Assembly: GCF_003573695.1 (NCBI RefSeq)
Contig: NC_039361.1
Span: forward strand, 85,764,149-85,828,148
Length of the DNA: 64,000 nt
Direction: 5' to 3'
DNA from: Papaver somniferum
Taxonomy: Eukaryota; Streptophyta; Magnoliopsida; Ranunculales; Papaveraceae
Part shown: in pieces, positions 45,588-56,925 of the stretch
Layout of the letters: each line of letters opens with the position of its first letter
How positions within the stretch are numbered: the first letter of the stretch is position 1
The notes under the pieces: generated by a model
What the model was told of the DNA's origin: nothing
Database searches by the model: none
What the model saw: the letters and a program-made list of their open reading frames with translations, nothing else
Position numbers and translations under genes: made by a program

Positions 45588-47124
45588 TTTTGAATTAACA
45601 CTTGATGATGGCATCTACAATTCAATATTTGAATAACGTCATGAAATCATCAAGACAATCTACTAGACAAGTTAATCCTGTTAATAATGTAGAAACTAAT
45701 GATGACTGGAAAATTTGTCTACAAGAAAGGTTGGCCGAAATTTCCGATGATGATGACTCAGATTTTGAATGTGATATAGAAGAGGATGTCTCAGAATACT
45801 ATAAACTACTGTATCCTTTGAAAAATAAAAAACTGAGAACTTTAGATTTTCTTGGTTTTATGACTCCTCTTTGTCGTGAGAACAAGAAACTGAAGAAGGT
45901 TCTCCAAGGATATTATATTGGTTATCGCCTCAGTGACTCTCTTCTTAAAGATCGTACAGACGAGTTAAATTTTAAGAAATTAGAATGTGAAAATCTTCGA
46001 AGAGATCTCTTTTTGTCGGAAAAGAAACTTGTTGAGTCTGAAGCATGGGTTAATTCTCAACAAAAGATTTTTGAAGAGAAAGAAGGTAAATATCTCTCAG
46101 GAGAGAAACGCCTTGAGGCTAATCTAACTGGTGCTTTTGATAAAATCAAGACGTTGGAAGAAGAAAAATTATACTTGAAAAGGTCCAATTATAGCACAAA
46201 CAATTTATCCTCATTGTTAGAAGCAGGAAGATATCATGGTGATACACGTGGATTGGGATATAAGGAAACAAGTGCTTCCAATGATAAAAATGAGATAAAA
46301 TTTGTTAAAGCTACAAATTCTTCTTAACCATAGGATTCCATTGATGACAAAAATGATACCATTTCTTGTAAATAAGAAAAGAATGTTAAGCCTAAGAATT
46401 GTGTTCAACCAGCAACAATCAAAGAGAGCACTTCTGATAATGTCAAGAAACCAACAATGTTGAACAAATATAAGAAGAAATAGAAAACTCGTTGATCTCC
46501 AATGCAAGCGGATCCACCAAAAGGTAACATTAAAACTCAGACTTCGTATGTTACTAAGCATTGTTATTATTGTGGTAATAAAGGACACTTGCAATGGGGA
46601 TGCGTAGTTCGTAAGATGCAAGATACACTTTCTTTTTTATCAAACGAATTGGCTAAGTTTGCTCCATGAAAGAACTCAGATCGTTATTGTCCTAAGTTTA
46701 CGCAAAAGAATTATTACAATGATAGTTCAAATTTTTCCAACCGCTCGACAAGGTCGTCTCATAAAAGACCCAATTATAGAAAAAAGATAACTTTGTAAAT
46801 GAAAAGACAAGATCTAATGTTCCAAATTGGAGAAAGGTTGTTTCACAAAATATCAAAAAATGCAATGGTCTTAATGGTATGAAGGAGGAAGCTGCTCCTG
46901 TGAAACCCTTCTCTAAATGGGTCCCGAAGTTCTCCATATCCAAAGAGGGACCAAAGGTTAGTCAAAAGAATGACACTCAATTGATTAATATTGATAAACT
47001 TCTTGAAAGACTAAAGAAAGACATCATGTTGTCTAAAGTCTCTTGTGCAAATGAATGTTGTGATAATGACACTCTTCATCACAAGTCAAAGAAGAAAAAC
47101 AGGATATGGAACAAGAGAAAATAA
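45588..47124 (+). pseudogene. gag: Gag of element F (Sirevirus-like), main part
   Basis: Continues the frame opened at 32765. After one stop, a 241-codon open stretch (45602-46327) contains an acidic segment (ISDDDDSDFECDIEEDVSEY), a long coiled coil (about residues 110-210) and TRGLGYKE. This is the same order as the gag at 5444. After stops at 46325 and beyond, the same frame carries the CCHC knuckle at 46562-46603 (CYYCGNKGHLQWGC), in which Trp-Gly replaces the usual Arg-Arg. A shifted frame at 46879-47124 has KPFSKWVPKFS and a helical tail. Gag would assemble particles and bind RNA. Several stops and shifts make it inactive. Sequence related to the other copies' gag tails continues to about 47230. 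Confidence 0.85.
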
Positions 47125-47230
47125 ACCAAGCAAGAGGTCAAGAATGATAATTCTGTCTTAGTCATTCGTGACGAACAAGACAAGGCTCAACTCAACACAA
47201 CCTAGTTGTGTTAGAATGTACCTTGGTGCT

Positions 47231-47644
47231 CAATATTTTGAAAGGTGGGAAAGCACATGAAAACTGAGAAGATGATCTCTCGGTTATTATATGACTAATT
47301 AACATCTTTAAGGAGATTTCTTTTCTTCTATACTCATACCTTCTCTATCTATATTTGAGCTTCTGATAGAAACGATAATTTTGAGTTTATGATGTTGATA
47401 TCTACTGACCATATTTTTGATGGTGGATTTTCAGCAAGGGATAAAATCGTAAAATTATGATACTGCATGTTTCTGACGGCTTCAGGAATGCATGTGACGA
47501 TTCGTGTTTTACGATCCATGAACCGTTTCACGATCTCTGATCGAGTACCTCTCAGAGCCACGATGAATATGATTCTCTAAAGGCCTCCCACTTGCTGAGC
47601 ATTCGATGCCACGCATTTCATTCTGCCTCTCTATGAAGAAGAAA
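47231..47644. other. Start of an unidentified repeat element
   Basis: Copia-related sequence stops near 47230. From here to 48933 the DNA is different and no protein domain is recognised. Confidence 0.4.
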
Positions 47645-47960
47645 GATTGGGCGGTCCTCCATACATAATTGTTTGTTGAGAGGGCAAAACGCTTTCAGGA
47701 CGTCGGAGACACTTGTTGTTCCCTGACTACATAGAGAGACTTGCCTCTACATAGAAGAATGATTGGGCGGTCCTCTTACATAATTGTTTGTTGAGAGGGA
47801 AAAACGCCTTTAGGACGTCGGTGACACTCAGTACTGTTCCCTGACTATGTAGAGAGACCGTGTATAGATTCAGGCGGTTCTCCATACATAATTTTTGAGA
47901 GGGAAAAACTCCTTCAGGACATCGGAAACACTCGCTGTTCTCTGACTATGCACCTTTCAG
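47645..47960. repeat. Three ~110 bp tandem repeats
   Basis: GATTGGGCGGTCCTC starts at 47645 and 47761, and a diverged GATTCAGGCGGTTCTC at 47867. Each unit then has CATACATAATT, GAGAGGG, AAAAC-CTT-AGGAC(G/A)TCGG and TTCCCTGACTA. Units are 116 and about 106 bp long. Confidence 0.8.
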
Positions 47961-48029
47961 GACGGGTATGACGCTTTAACTAGCTAGTTTCCCTTCTGCA
48001 ATAGATTAATTCTACTGTGACATTCACCA

Positions 48030-48360
48030 CTGAATTCCTAGAAGATAATCTATTTTATCTCACTACTCTGATTCTATGGTCGAATCCACGACCGATCCCA
48101 TAGAATGGTGATAGATAATTATTTTATCTCATTACTCCGATTTCATGATCGAATCAACGGCTGATCTCATGGAATGGTAATGGATAATTTTATTACTCCG
48201 ATTCTTTGGTCGAATCCAGGATCCCATAGAATGGTAATACTCATTTTATTATTCTGAATCCATGATTGAATCCACGGCTGATCATATGGATTGATAATAA
48301 ATAGATATTCACCTTTATTACTCAGTTTCATGAATCATTCTCCACTGAATTTCATAAATT
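48030..48360. repeat. Tandem hairpin-forming units (~60-70 bp each)
   Basis: About five units, each with a left arm starting at ATTACTCCGATT and a right arm ending in AATGGTAAT. Examples are GATTCTATGGTCG with CGATCCCATAGAAT, GATTTCATGATCG with TGATCTCATGGAAT, and GAATCCATGATTG with TGATCATATGGATT. Arms change together from unit to unit. See the findings. Confidence 0.7.
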
Positions 48361-48545
48361 AGTAATAAATACTCAACAATCGTGCATCTGACTATCACTG
48401 AGTAAGCCCAATAAAATGGTGCAAGCGTACTCAACAAGCATTCGAACGAGCACCCAAATGCACGAATGAGCATTCGAAAATAGGGACAAACGAGGAATCC
48501 TACACAAAACAGGAGATAGAAAATAATAATATTAAAATAATAAAG

Positions 48546-48933
48546 AGGCGCCCAGGGACCGGGCCCACCGGTCGGCAGGGCATGCCCTAGCCGTGGCCGG
48601 TCCCCATGCCTCTTCCATTATTTTTTCCTTATTTTATTATTTTCACGAACTCATGAAAACTCCTTCATTCTAGCAACTTTCCTTGTTTGATAAAAACTCA
48701 CGGTTTCTCCATATTTTCACGGTTTCATGAGAAATAATAGTAAAAAATAGAGAAAAGTGTCGCGGGACAGGGAAACCTAGCCGGCCGTCCATGCCGTGGC
48801 CGGTCCCACACCTTGCAATCCATTGTCTTTCATAGTTATTATTTCCCTAATCTCATGAAACTCCTCTGTTTGAGCAAAAATCATGGTTTCTCCATGATTT
48901 CACGGTTTCATGAGAAATAATAATAAAAAATAG
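48546..48933. repeat. Two ~190-205 bp units with GC-rich palindromes
   Basis: CACGGTTTCATGAGAAATAATA ends both units (48718 and 48901). Each begins with a GC-rich patch (GGGACCGGGCCCACCGG at about 48556, and GCCGTGGCCGGTCCC at about 48590 and 48793). GGGCATGCCC at about 48579 is a perfect palindrome. Confidence 0.75.
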
Positions 48934-51280
48934 TGTTATTCGGTCGAACTCACATGCGTTGCTATCTCAAGTATGTTTTTCAATGTTAGTGATCAAAACT
49001 ATAAGTCTTGAGTTCTAGTCTACTATAGCTAAGTCTCGGACTAGGATAGAAAGTGTAGTTGAGCTCAAGAAATCCATGGCGATCATCATACAAGACGAAG
49101 AACTACTCAAGGAACTGATGGAACTTCATCGACTAAAAGGTATATGGAGACTTAAACTTATCTATCACTCAAAAGTCTATCTACTCTATCTCCTATCTTG
49201 ATACAAAAGTCGTTTCGCTATATAGACTTTGATTATACACATTTGCTATTTCGAGCTGAGTTTATCTATTTCTCGAAATATGTGTTGGTAAGCTTTTGCT
49301 TTAGCCAAGTTCATCTTTACCTAGTGACGAAAATCATGTTAAGTTTCAATCACTTGAAAATGGCTTTGACAAAAAATGCTTTGTGAATAACAACTATATA
49401 ACGTCTTATAAAAATGTTTCGATGATTGAAATGAGAGTTTAGATTATATAACCAATGTTGGATATAAAGCCTTGTGTGGCAACACATATATGTATAAGTA
49501 CTTATTCCTTGAACCAAAGTATGCGTACTTTGTTGATCAGGAAAACCGGAACAAGAGTTCGCGAACCCAGTCCGCGAACTGTCGGAGGTTCTCATCCCGA
49601 GAAAATCTGCTGGAGTTTGTAAACTCCTTCCGGGTACTTAAGTCCGCGAACTTAGTCCGCGTACTTGAGTTGGTTATTTATAAAGACGATTATTTGTGAA
49701 CTTATGCTTATATAAACTAAGGAATGCAATTTGCAAACCATGGATATAAAGTTCATGAATCGATTCGAGTGAATCAAATCTTTTTTTCTTCGATTGTGTC
49801 TTGTATACTTCTATAAGATCTAAGCAATTGAACAACTCTCTAACTAGTTCATTTGAGTCCTTTGAACTACTTATGGTGGAGAAGAATATGGTTGATATGA
49901 AAGTGCTCATATGGATAACCATTTGGTTAACTATTGTTGAACCAACAAATGTACATGTTTGGGTACGGTTACACAAACCTAAAACCTGCATTTCATTTGT
50001 GTGTAACAAGCTAAGTTTTCGATCTAACAGTTGAAATATATTAGCTTGAATCTAATCAGGTTTTCATCTAATGGTGAATATTTAATGCTTTGTTACCAAG
50101 CTAACACTGATTGCAAACCCTGATTTGAAAGACTATATAAGGGAGAATTCTAGCAACTGGGAAACCTAATCCCCACACCTCTTGTGTGATACTAGTTGTA
50201 TAACCTAGAGTCGATTCTCCTTTAACCTTAGGTTTCTTCGAGACCCTGTAGGTTAACGACTTGAAGACTTCATTGGGATTGTGAAGCCAGACCGATACTA
50301 CTTTCTCGTAGTTGTGTGATCTGATCTTGATGTTTCTATCGTACGGGTACAATCGTAAAGATTGGCTTGAGATTGATACCTTCGACAGGCAAGATATAAA
50401 AGTAATCACAAACATCTTCGTCTCATCGTTTGTGATTCCACAATATCTTCTTTCGCCGCGTAGATTAAGATTATTGTGAGGTGATTGATAATACCAAGCT
50501 GTTTTTCGGGAATATAAGTCTGGTTTATCAATTGGTTCCTGTTCACCTTGCTTTATCAAAAGAATGAACAAAACTCGTAGGTATTTCTGTGGGAGACAAA
50601 TTTATCTATTACCGTATACTTTTCTATGTGATACAAATTTGTTTATTAAAGTCTTCGACTTTGGGTTGCAGCAACTCTTAGTTGTGGGTGAGATCATCTA
50701 AGGGAATCAAGTACGTAGCATCCTGATGGGATCAGATACGTGGGAACATAATTGTACCTTGGATCAGTGTGCGATTGATTGGGGTTCAACTACAGTCCAG
50801 ACCGAAGTTAGTTTGTAATAGGCTAGTGTCTGTATCGGCTTAATACAGTGTGTGTTCAATCTGGACTAGGTCCCGGAGTTTTTCTGCATTTGCGGTTTCC
50901 TCGTTAACAAAATTCTGGTGTCTGTGTTATTTCTATTTCCGCATTATTATATTGTTTATCTTTATAATTGAAATATCACAGGTTGTGCGTTAGGATCAAT
51001 CAATTAGAATATCCAACCTTTGGTTGTTGATTTAAATTGATTGACACTTGGATATTGGTCTTTGGTACATCCAAGTTATCTCTCTTTGATAAAGACTCGC
51101 AAATTTCTATTTGCTTGAGTATAGATCAAATCGAGAGATTGAGATATAAAACTCTTTGATGTACTTTTATCTATATTGAGTCTGACTGTCTAGTTGATTC
51201 TCTAGAAAGTATATTGGAGTTTGTCCATACAGATTACTAAGCGAAATATTGGGTGTGGTTGTTAGACCCCCGCTTTTTCA
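48934..51280 (+). repeat. LTR D of the main copia family
   Basis: It starts TGTTATTCGGTCGAACTC, a short deletion relative to TGTTAGAGCATTGCTCGG, and ends CCCCCGCTTTTTCA, 2347 bp. A TATA-like box is at 50134-50141. There is no PPT in front, so its left end is an insertion boundary in the unidentified repeat. It is followed without a PBS by a gag fragment. Confidence 0.88.
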
Positions 51281-51397
51281 AGAGCAAAGTATATCAACCT
51301 CCAAAGACAGCACATGCGGATCGAGGTAAGAACATTCCTTATGTTTTCCAGCATTGCGGAAATAAAGGTTACCTAGAAAGGAGATGTCGTTTCCGTA
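51281..51397 (+). pseudogene. gag: Gag knuckle fragment fused to LTR D
   Basis: The LTR end runs straight into FKSKVYQPPK and then VFQHCGNKGYLERRC. The first Cys and the His of the CCHC knuckle are changed (to Phe and Tyr), so zinc binding is lost. The fragment is cut after CGTTTCCGTAG, where LTR sequence starts again. Confidence 0.75.
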
Positions 51398-51720
51398 GAA
51401 ACTCTTAGTTGTGGGTGAGATCAGCTAAGGGAATCAAGTGCGTAGTATCCTGCTGGGATCAGAGACGTAAGGAGAGCAATTGTACCTTGAATAAGTGTGA
51501 GATTGATTAGGGTTCAACTACAGTCCAGACCGAAGCTAGTTTGTAGTAGGCTAGTGTCTGTAGCGGCTTAATACAGTGTGGTGTTCAATCTGGACTAGGT
51601 CCCGGGTTTTTTCTGCATTTGTGGTTTCCTCGTTAACAAAACTTATGGTGTCTGTGTTATTTCTTTTACGCATTATATTTTGTTATGTAATTGAAATATC
51701 ACAGGTTGTGCGTTTGAATC
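51397..51720 (+). repeat. LTR tail (R/U5 part) following the gag fragment
   Basis: From AACTCTTAGTTGTGGGTGAG it matches LTR D 50670-51000. It is broken at TGTGCGTTTGAATC by the terminus of the inverted array. The join to gag uses the shared bases CGTAG. Confidence 0.8.
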
Positions 51721-54174
51721 TGAAAAAGCGAGGGTCTAACAACCTCACCCAATATTTCGATTAACAATCTATATGGACTAACTCCAATATACTTTCTAGA
51801 GAATCAACTAAACATACAGACTCAATCTAGATAAAAGTATATCAAAGAGTTAATATCTCAGTCTCTCGATTTGATCTTTACTCAAGCAAATGGAAATCTG
51901 CGAGTCTTTATCAAATGCTAGAGAGATAAACTTCGATGGTACCAAAGACCAATATCCAAGTGTCAATCAATTTAAATCAACAACCAAAGGTTATATATTC
52001 TAATTGATTGATCTTAACGCACAACCTATGATATTTCAATTATATAACAAAATATAATGCGGAATAGAAATAACACAGACACCGGAAATTTTGTTAACGA
52101 GGAAACCGCAAATGCATAAAACCCCGGGACCTAGTCCAGATTGAACACCACACTGTATTAAGCCGCTACAGACACTAGCCTACTACAAACTAACTTCGGT
52201 CTGGACTGTAGTTGAACCCTAATCAATCTCACTCTGATTCAAGGTACAATTTCTCTCCTTACGTCTCTGATCCTAGCAGGATACTACGCACTTGATTCCC
52301 TTAGCTGATCTCACCCACAACTAAGAGTTGCTACGACCCAAAGAAGAAGACTTTAATAAACAAATCTGTATCACACAGAAAAGTCTATGATAATAGATAA
52401 ATCTATCTCCCACAGATAAACCTATGAGTTTAGTTCCATCTTTTGATAAATTAAGGTGAACAGGAACTAATGGATAACCCGAACTTATATTCCCGAAGAA
52501 CAACCTAGAATTATCAATCACCTCACAATAATTTAAATCGTATGGTAGCGAAACTAGATATTGCAGAATCACAAAGGATGAGATGAAGATGTTTGTGATT
52601 TTTTTTTATCTTGCCCTGTCGGAGATATAATATCAAGTAAATTATTCAACTGAACTCGTACGATAGAAAATGGCAAGATCAGATCGCTCAACTACAAGAT
52701 AAGTAGTTTCGTCTGTCTTCACAATCCCAATGAAGTCTTTCAGTCGTTAACCTACAGGGTCTCGAGAAGAAACCTAAGGTTAAAAGAGAATAGACTCTAG
52801 CAAACTAACTAGTATCACACAGGAGGTGTGGGGATTAGTTTTTCCAATTGCTAGATGTCTCCTTTATATATTTTTCAAATCAGGGTTTGCAATCTAAATT
52901 ATCTTGGTAACAAAGCATTCAATATTCACCGTCAGATGAAAAAACTGATTCAACCAAGCTAATATCTTTCAACCGTTAGATCGAAACTTAGCTTGTCACA
53001 CACAAATGAAATGTACTCATTTAGGTTTGAGTAACCGTACCTAAACGTGTACACTTAGTTGGTTCACAAATAGTGAACCAAAGGTTAGCCATATGAGCAC
53101 TTTTATATTAACCGTATTCATCTTTCTCATAACTAGTTCAAATGACTCATAAGAACTAGTTGATAGAGTTGTTCAATTGCTTAGGTCTTTATTCATAGAC
53201 ACAATTGAAACAAAATCGAATTGATCCACTTGAATCAATTCATGAACAATATACCCACGGTTTGCAAAGATTGCATTCCTTATAATTTATTGTTTTAAGT
53301 TCATGAACTACCGATTTGAGAAATAACCAGCTTGGGTACGCGTACGGGTATGCGTACCTTAGCTACCGTATTTGAGTTGGCTTTGGTTTCTAAACTTAGC
53401 AGAAATTTTCGGGTATGAAAACTTCCATGGGTACGCGTACCTAAGGTGACTGGTTTACTAGTTTGCAAACTACAAACTCAGCAGAAATTTCCATATGAAA
53501 ACTTCCACTGGTGCACGTACGGGTACGCGTACTCAACCTGTCTCCTTCACCAATACCGCATGCACACATATGCACACACTTGGTTTCTGGCACATGAATT
53601 TATACACTAATGTGCGAACACACTATAATGTTTATATCCATAGATGGTAATATCAACTCTACATTTCAATCATTGAAACATTCTTCTATAATGTTATAAT
53701 AATCGTTATTCACGACTATCGTCATCAAAGCTATTTTCAAGATTGAAACGTCATCATGACTTTCGTCACGGGTAAAGATGAAAATGGTTAAAGTGAAATC
53801 TTACCAACATATATTTCGAGAAAAAGATAGGCGAGTAAACTCGGCTCGAAATAGCAAATGTGTATGTATGAAAACTATCATACTTATACGAATTTGTCTC
53901 AAGAGTAGGAGATAGAATAGACTTATGAGTGATAGATATGTTCAAGTCTCCACATACCTTTTAGTCGGATGAAGTTCCACTTGTTCCTCGAGTAGTTCTT
54001 CGTCTTCATAAGATGATCGCCATGGAGTCTGGAGCTCAACTACACTTAACTATCCTAGACCGAGACTTAGTCATAAGTAAATTAGAAATCAAGACATATA
54101 GTTTTGATCACTAGTATTGACAAACATGCTTTAAATAGCAACGCATGCGAGTTCGACCGAGCCATGCTCTAACA
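51721..54174 (-). repeat. LTR E1, last LTR of the minus-strand tandem array
   Basis: 2454 bp. The minus strand starts TGTTAGAGCATGGCTCGG at 54174 and ends CCCTCGCTTTTTCA at 51721, exactly at the junction with a plus-strand LTR tail. The PPT is at 54175-54187. Its palindrome block (53325-53545) uses GGGTACGCGTACGGG-type motifs instead of AGTCCGCGAACT. Confidence 0.88.
53325..53545 (-). promoter_or_regulatory. GTACGCGTAC palindrome block of LTR E1
   Basis: GTACGCGTAC, a perfect 10 bp palindrome, occurs at about 53337, 53432 and 53525, with GTATGCGTAC and GTGCACGTAC variants. A second inner repeat (CAGCAGAAATTT..TATGAAAACTTCCA) surrounds them. Confidence 0.5.
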
Positions 54175-54187
54175 ATCTCCCCCTTTG
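54175..54187 (-). other. Polypurine tract, unit E1
   Basis: The minus strand reads CAAAGGGGGAGAT directly before the LTR E1 start. Confidence 0.8.
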
Positions 54188-55417
54188 TCAATTTTAGTCA
54201 CAAAACTATCAATAAATATGGATTAAAAAATAGATAAAACTTTGTAGATTCTCGTCCACATGATTGATCTCCTTGGTGCTTCAACATTACTCGAAAACTT
54301 CGTCTTTTCCAAGTACTCCCATGATTCCATATATGTTCAATTCAGCATCATAGTTGTTGAATATCCGTAGCCATAACAATGAGAAAACAAAAGCTCTCAA
54401 TCATTGTTATACAGTGTCATAGTATTATTACACAACGTCAAAGTTAAATTGTATCACAACTTTAACAACAATACTATGGTGATATGTCACTCCCCCTTAG
54501 TCAATACTTCGTCTCAACATGAAAACCACTCCCCCTTATATAATGATCTGAGAACCATATGTATTTGTAGTGTGAACTACATATTAATTCTCCCCCTTTT
54601 TGTCAATAAAATTTGTAAAGGTACGAAAACGGGATCCTAATGAAATTTTCATGAAGACACTTCAAGACCAAAGAAAAGTACATATAAACTTTGTTTAGAT
54701 GCAATCATAAATCTGAAGCTAAATGCAAGTTCAAAAGAACTCTCCCCCATTTGATGTCATTCCCGAAAGAACAACAAGAGCGACCTTACTTTCACAAGAA
54801 AAGAAGGATTATCTTTGGGAAGCAAAAATCACAAAGGAAATGATTTTGTATCCAAAATTCTCAATTAAATTAACCATTGGAGAACCCATGATTAATTTAA
54901 TCGGAATACACGACCAAATAAACCACAAAAGAATTCGCGATTATTTTAGTTGGAAATGCTCACATAAGAAGACTTTTGGAGCCGCACAGTACATACATAC
55001 GAATATGGATCAGGGAAAATCAATACCGCGGAATAGACAAGGATTCATTCTATTTTCCATCACTATTTGCACAATGACATATATTATACATAATCTTCTT
55101 AAACACAAGTTCATCCTATCTTCCATCAATATTTGCATAATGACATATAATAGGCTTAAAACCTTTGTAATGTCAAAAGTTCATTCATTCTCTTATCAAT
55201 ACATGCATATCGACATATGAAAGACATAACTTTTGACAGGGTATGGGACATCATAGTTCACGGATGCAAACACACATATCCCATAACATATCGCAATATA
55301 TAAAACCATAAAGATTAATACTTCAAAAATCAATCTTTGTCCTTAGAAAGTAGAATCAATCTTTTTCGCACGGATTTACACCAAGAGTGGTTACCAAAAG
55401 CGTACAAAAAGATTTTA
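54188..55417 (-). repeat. 3' non-coding multi-PPT region of unit E1
   Basis: CTCCCCCTT tracts at about 54490, 54531, 54592 and 54741 are the inverted AAGGGGGAG series. A 165-codon frame on the opposite strand (54723-55220) is antisense to this non-coding region and is not called. Confidence 0.7.
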
Positions 55418-55699
55418 TTAACAAAGAAGAACATAAAAAGTCATTAAAGACCATGCATCATAGTTCACATATGATGATTGTGAACATTCAAGAATCCCAT
55501 AGCAATGCGTACTACTGTCCATTCTTGAATTTCCTTCTTTATGATTCACCAACATAATTCTTGTAAAAGCTTCAAATGAGCTTATAAAAGAATTACTCCA
55601 AGAATCCAAGTGCCCAAGTACAGTAGAACAAGTGCGACGAAACGGATCAAAACACTCAAAAACAAGATACGGGACAAAGACCAACCTAGACTCATTCAC
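55418..55699 (-). CDS. Conserved short ORF of unknown function (unit E1)
   Basis: A 93-codon frame that recurs at 60898-61191 in the neighbouring unit, with about 75 percent identical residues. The only length change inside it is a multiple of three. The most conserved part is CYGILECSQSSYVNY. It is moderately hydrophobic with no clear signal or domain. It lies between the gag fragment and the multi-PPT region, where the plus-strand copies have the coiled-coil ORF. It could be a chance open frame in similar DNA. Confidence 0.25.
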   Translation of the reverse strand: MNESRLVFVPYLVFECFDPFRRTCSTVLGHLDSWSNSFISSFEAFTRIMLVNHKEGNSRMDSSTHCYGILECSQSSYVNYDAWSLMTFYVLLC

Positions 55700-56143
55700 A
55701 TTTAGGATTTCTCATCACCATTTTGAAGATAATTCAAATATGAAGAGAATGCAAAAAAGAATGAGGTCATTCCGAATTCGGACGAAGAAGTTACGACAAA
55801 AACAAATTTACTGAATATCGACGTCAAGTATGCATACGGGTTTGCAGACGAATTTTCGTATCCTGGAGCAGTATGCAAATGGGTATGCGTACCTAAACCC
55901 CTGGATTTTGATTTTAAATGATGTTATGCATACCTGGTATGTATACCATATAGTCCAAACATCCCGAATTATTATTTTCAAACCTAAACATTTAAGAACC
56001 TTAAACACAGATCAAGTTAGGTAGAAAAGAACGATAAGAAAGGTACGTGATTCATTATAAGTTCTCTAAGAAAATAAAAGAATAAATCTTTCTCAAGTTT
56101 ATAGATATACCTTTTTAGATGAATCCAATTAAATTCTACAGCC
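55700..56143 (-). other. Spacer with GTATGCATAC-type palindromes
   Basis: GTATGCATAC, GGGTATGCGTACC and TTATGCATACC lie at 55828-55940. They resemble the palindromes of LTR E1 but are in internal DNA. The same block occurs at 61310-61420. A 66-codon frame across it (55808-56008) is not assigned. Confidence 0.45.
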
Positions 56144-56925
56144 TTACCAAACATAATCTGTGCGCCCCAATTTTCGTGCTTCCCTCACCGTATACATAAC
56201 ATGGCATTCCTTGGTGAGGATGCACTTAAAACACACCCAAGTTGTGTTGAGGTGAACAATGTCTTGCTCACCACAAGTGACTTTTGGATTATCATGAAAG
56301 AGATCACTTTTAGAACCTTTCACATCCAAATCCATCTTTCCAAAGAACTCTTTAAGTTCCAACATCATGATACTGCCTTCTCCATAGTCATGGAATTTTC
56401 TGGGAGATCATTCCTTTTCACTCTCAAAGTGCCATTGACTTTATTTGGAACCCACTTATGAGTGAGTTTAGAAACAACCGGAACCTTCTTCCCGTTATTC
56501 TCTTCAAGATTTCTCGAAAGAGGATTGGATTTACTATTCTTTTGCAAGTTAGTCTTTCTCCAACTGGGAACATCGGATCTTGTCTTTGTCTTTATGAAGT
56601 TATCCTTTTGATAACCATAACAATTGTGAAAAGTATTTGTATGAATTTTATAGGAAAAAATAGGTTTTTATCACAACACTGATTGCTTTGCCTAAAGTTT
56701 GGACAATTACAACCTGTAGCATTAAGGGGATTAGCCTTAATATATGATATTGGTTTCACAACTGCTTGTGATGCCCAAACAAGAACATCATGAAGTTTCT
56801 CATTCCTTGTAAGGAAATGACATCTCCTTTCTAGGTGACCTTTATTTCCGCAATGCTGGCAAACATAAGGAATGTTGTAACTCGATCCACATGTGCTGAC
56901 TTTGGAGGTTGATATACTTTGCTCT
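56144..56925 (-). pseudogene. gag: Gag C-terminal fragment of unit E1 (LTR-fused)
   Basis: On the minus strand the LTR E2 end continues without PBS into a frame with an intact CCHC knuckle at 56820-56861 (CQHCGNKGHLERRC). After shifts come KSNPLSRNLEENNGKK, THKWVP and finally LNTTWVCFKC near 56240. The N-terminal half of Gag and its coiled coil are missing. Related to 61640-62409 and to the gag tails of F and A. Confidence 0.75.

Noticed and set aside
46217..46621. 134-codon minus-strand frame
   Set aside because: Antisense to the gag F knuckle region. The coding signal is on the plus strand.
50101..50571. 156-codon minus-strand frame
   Set aside because: It lies antisense within LTR D across the TATA-like box and R region. 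It is not kept in the other LTRs at comparable length.
54723..55220. 165-codon plus-strand frame
   Set aside because: It is antisense to the 3' non-coding multi-PPT region of a minus-strand copia unit and is not open in the homologous copies.
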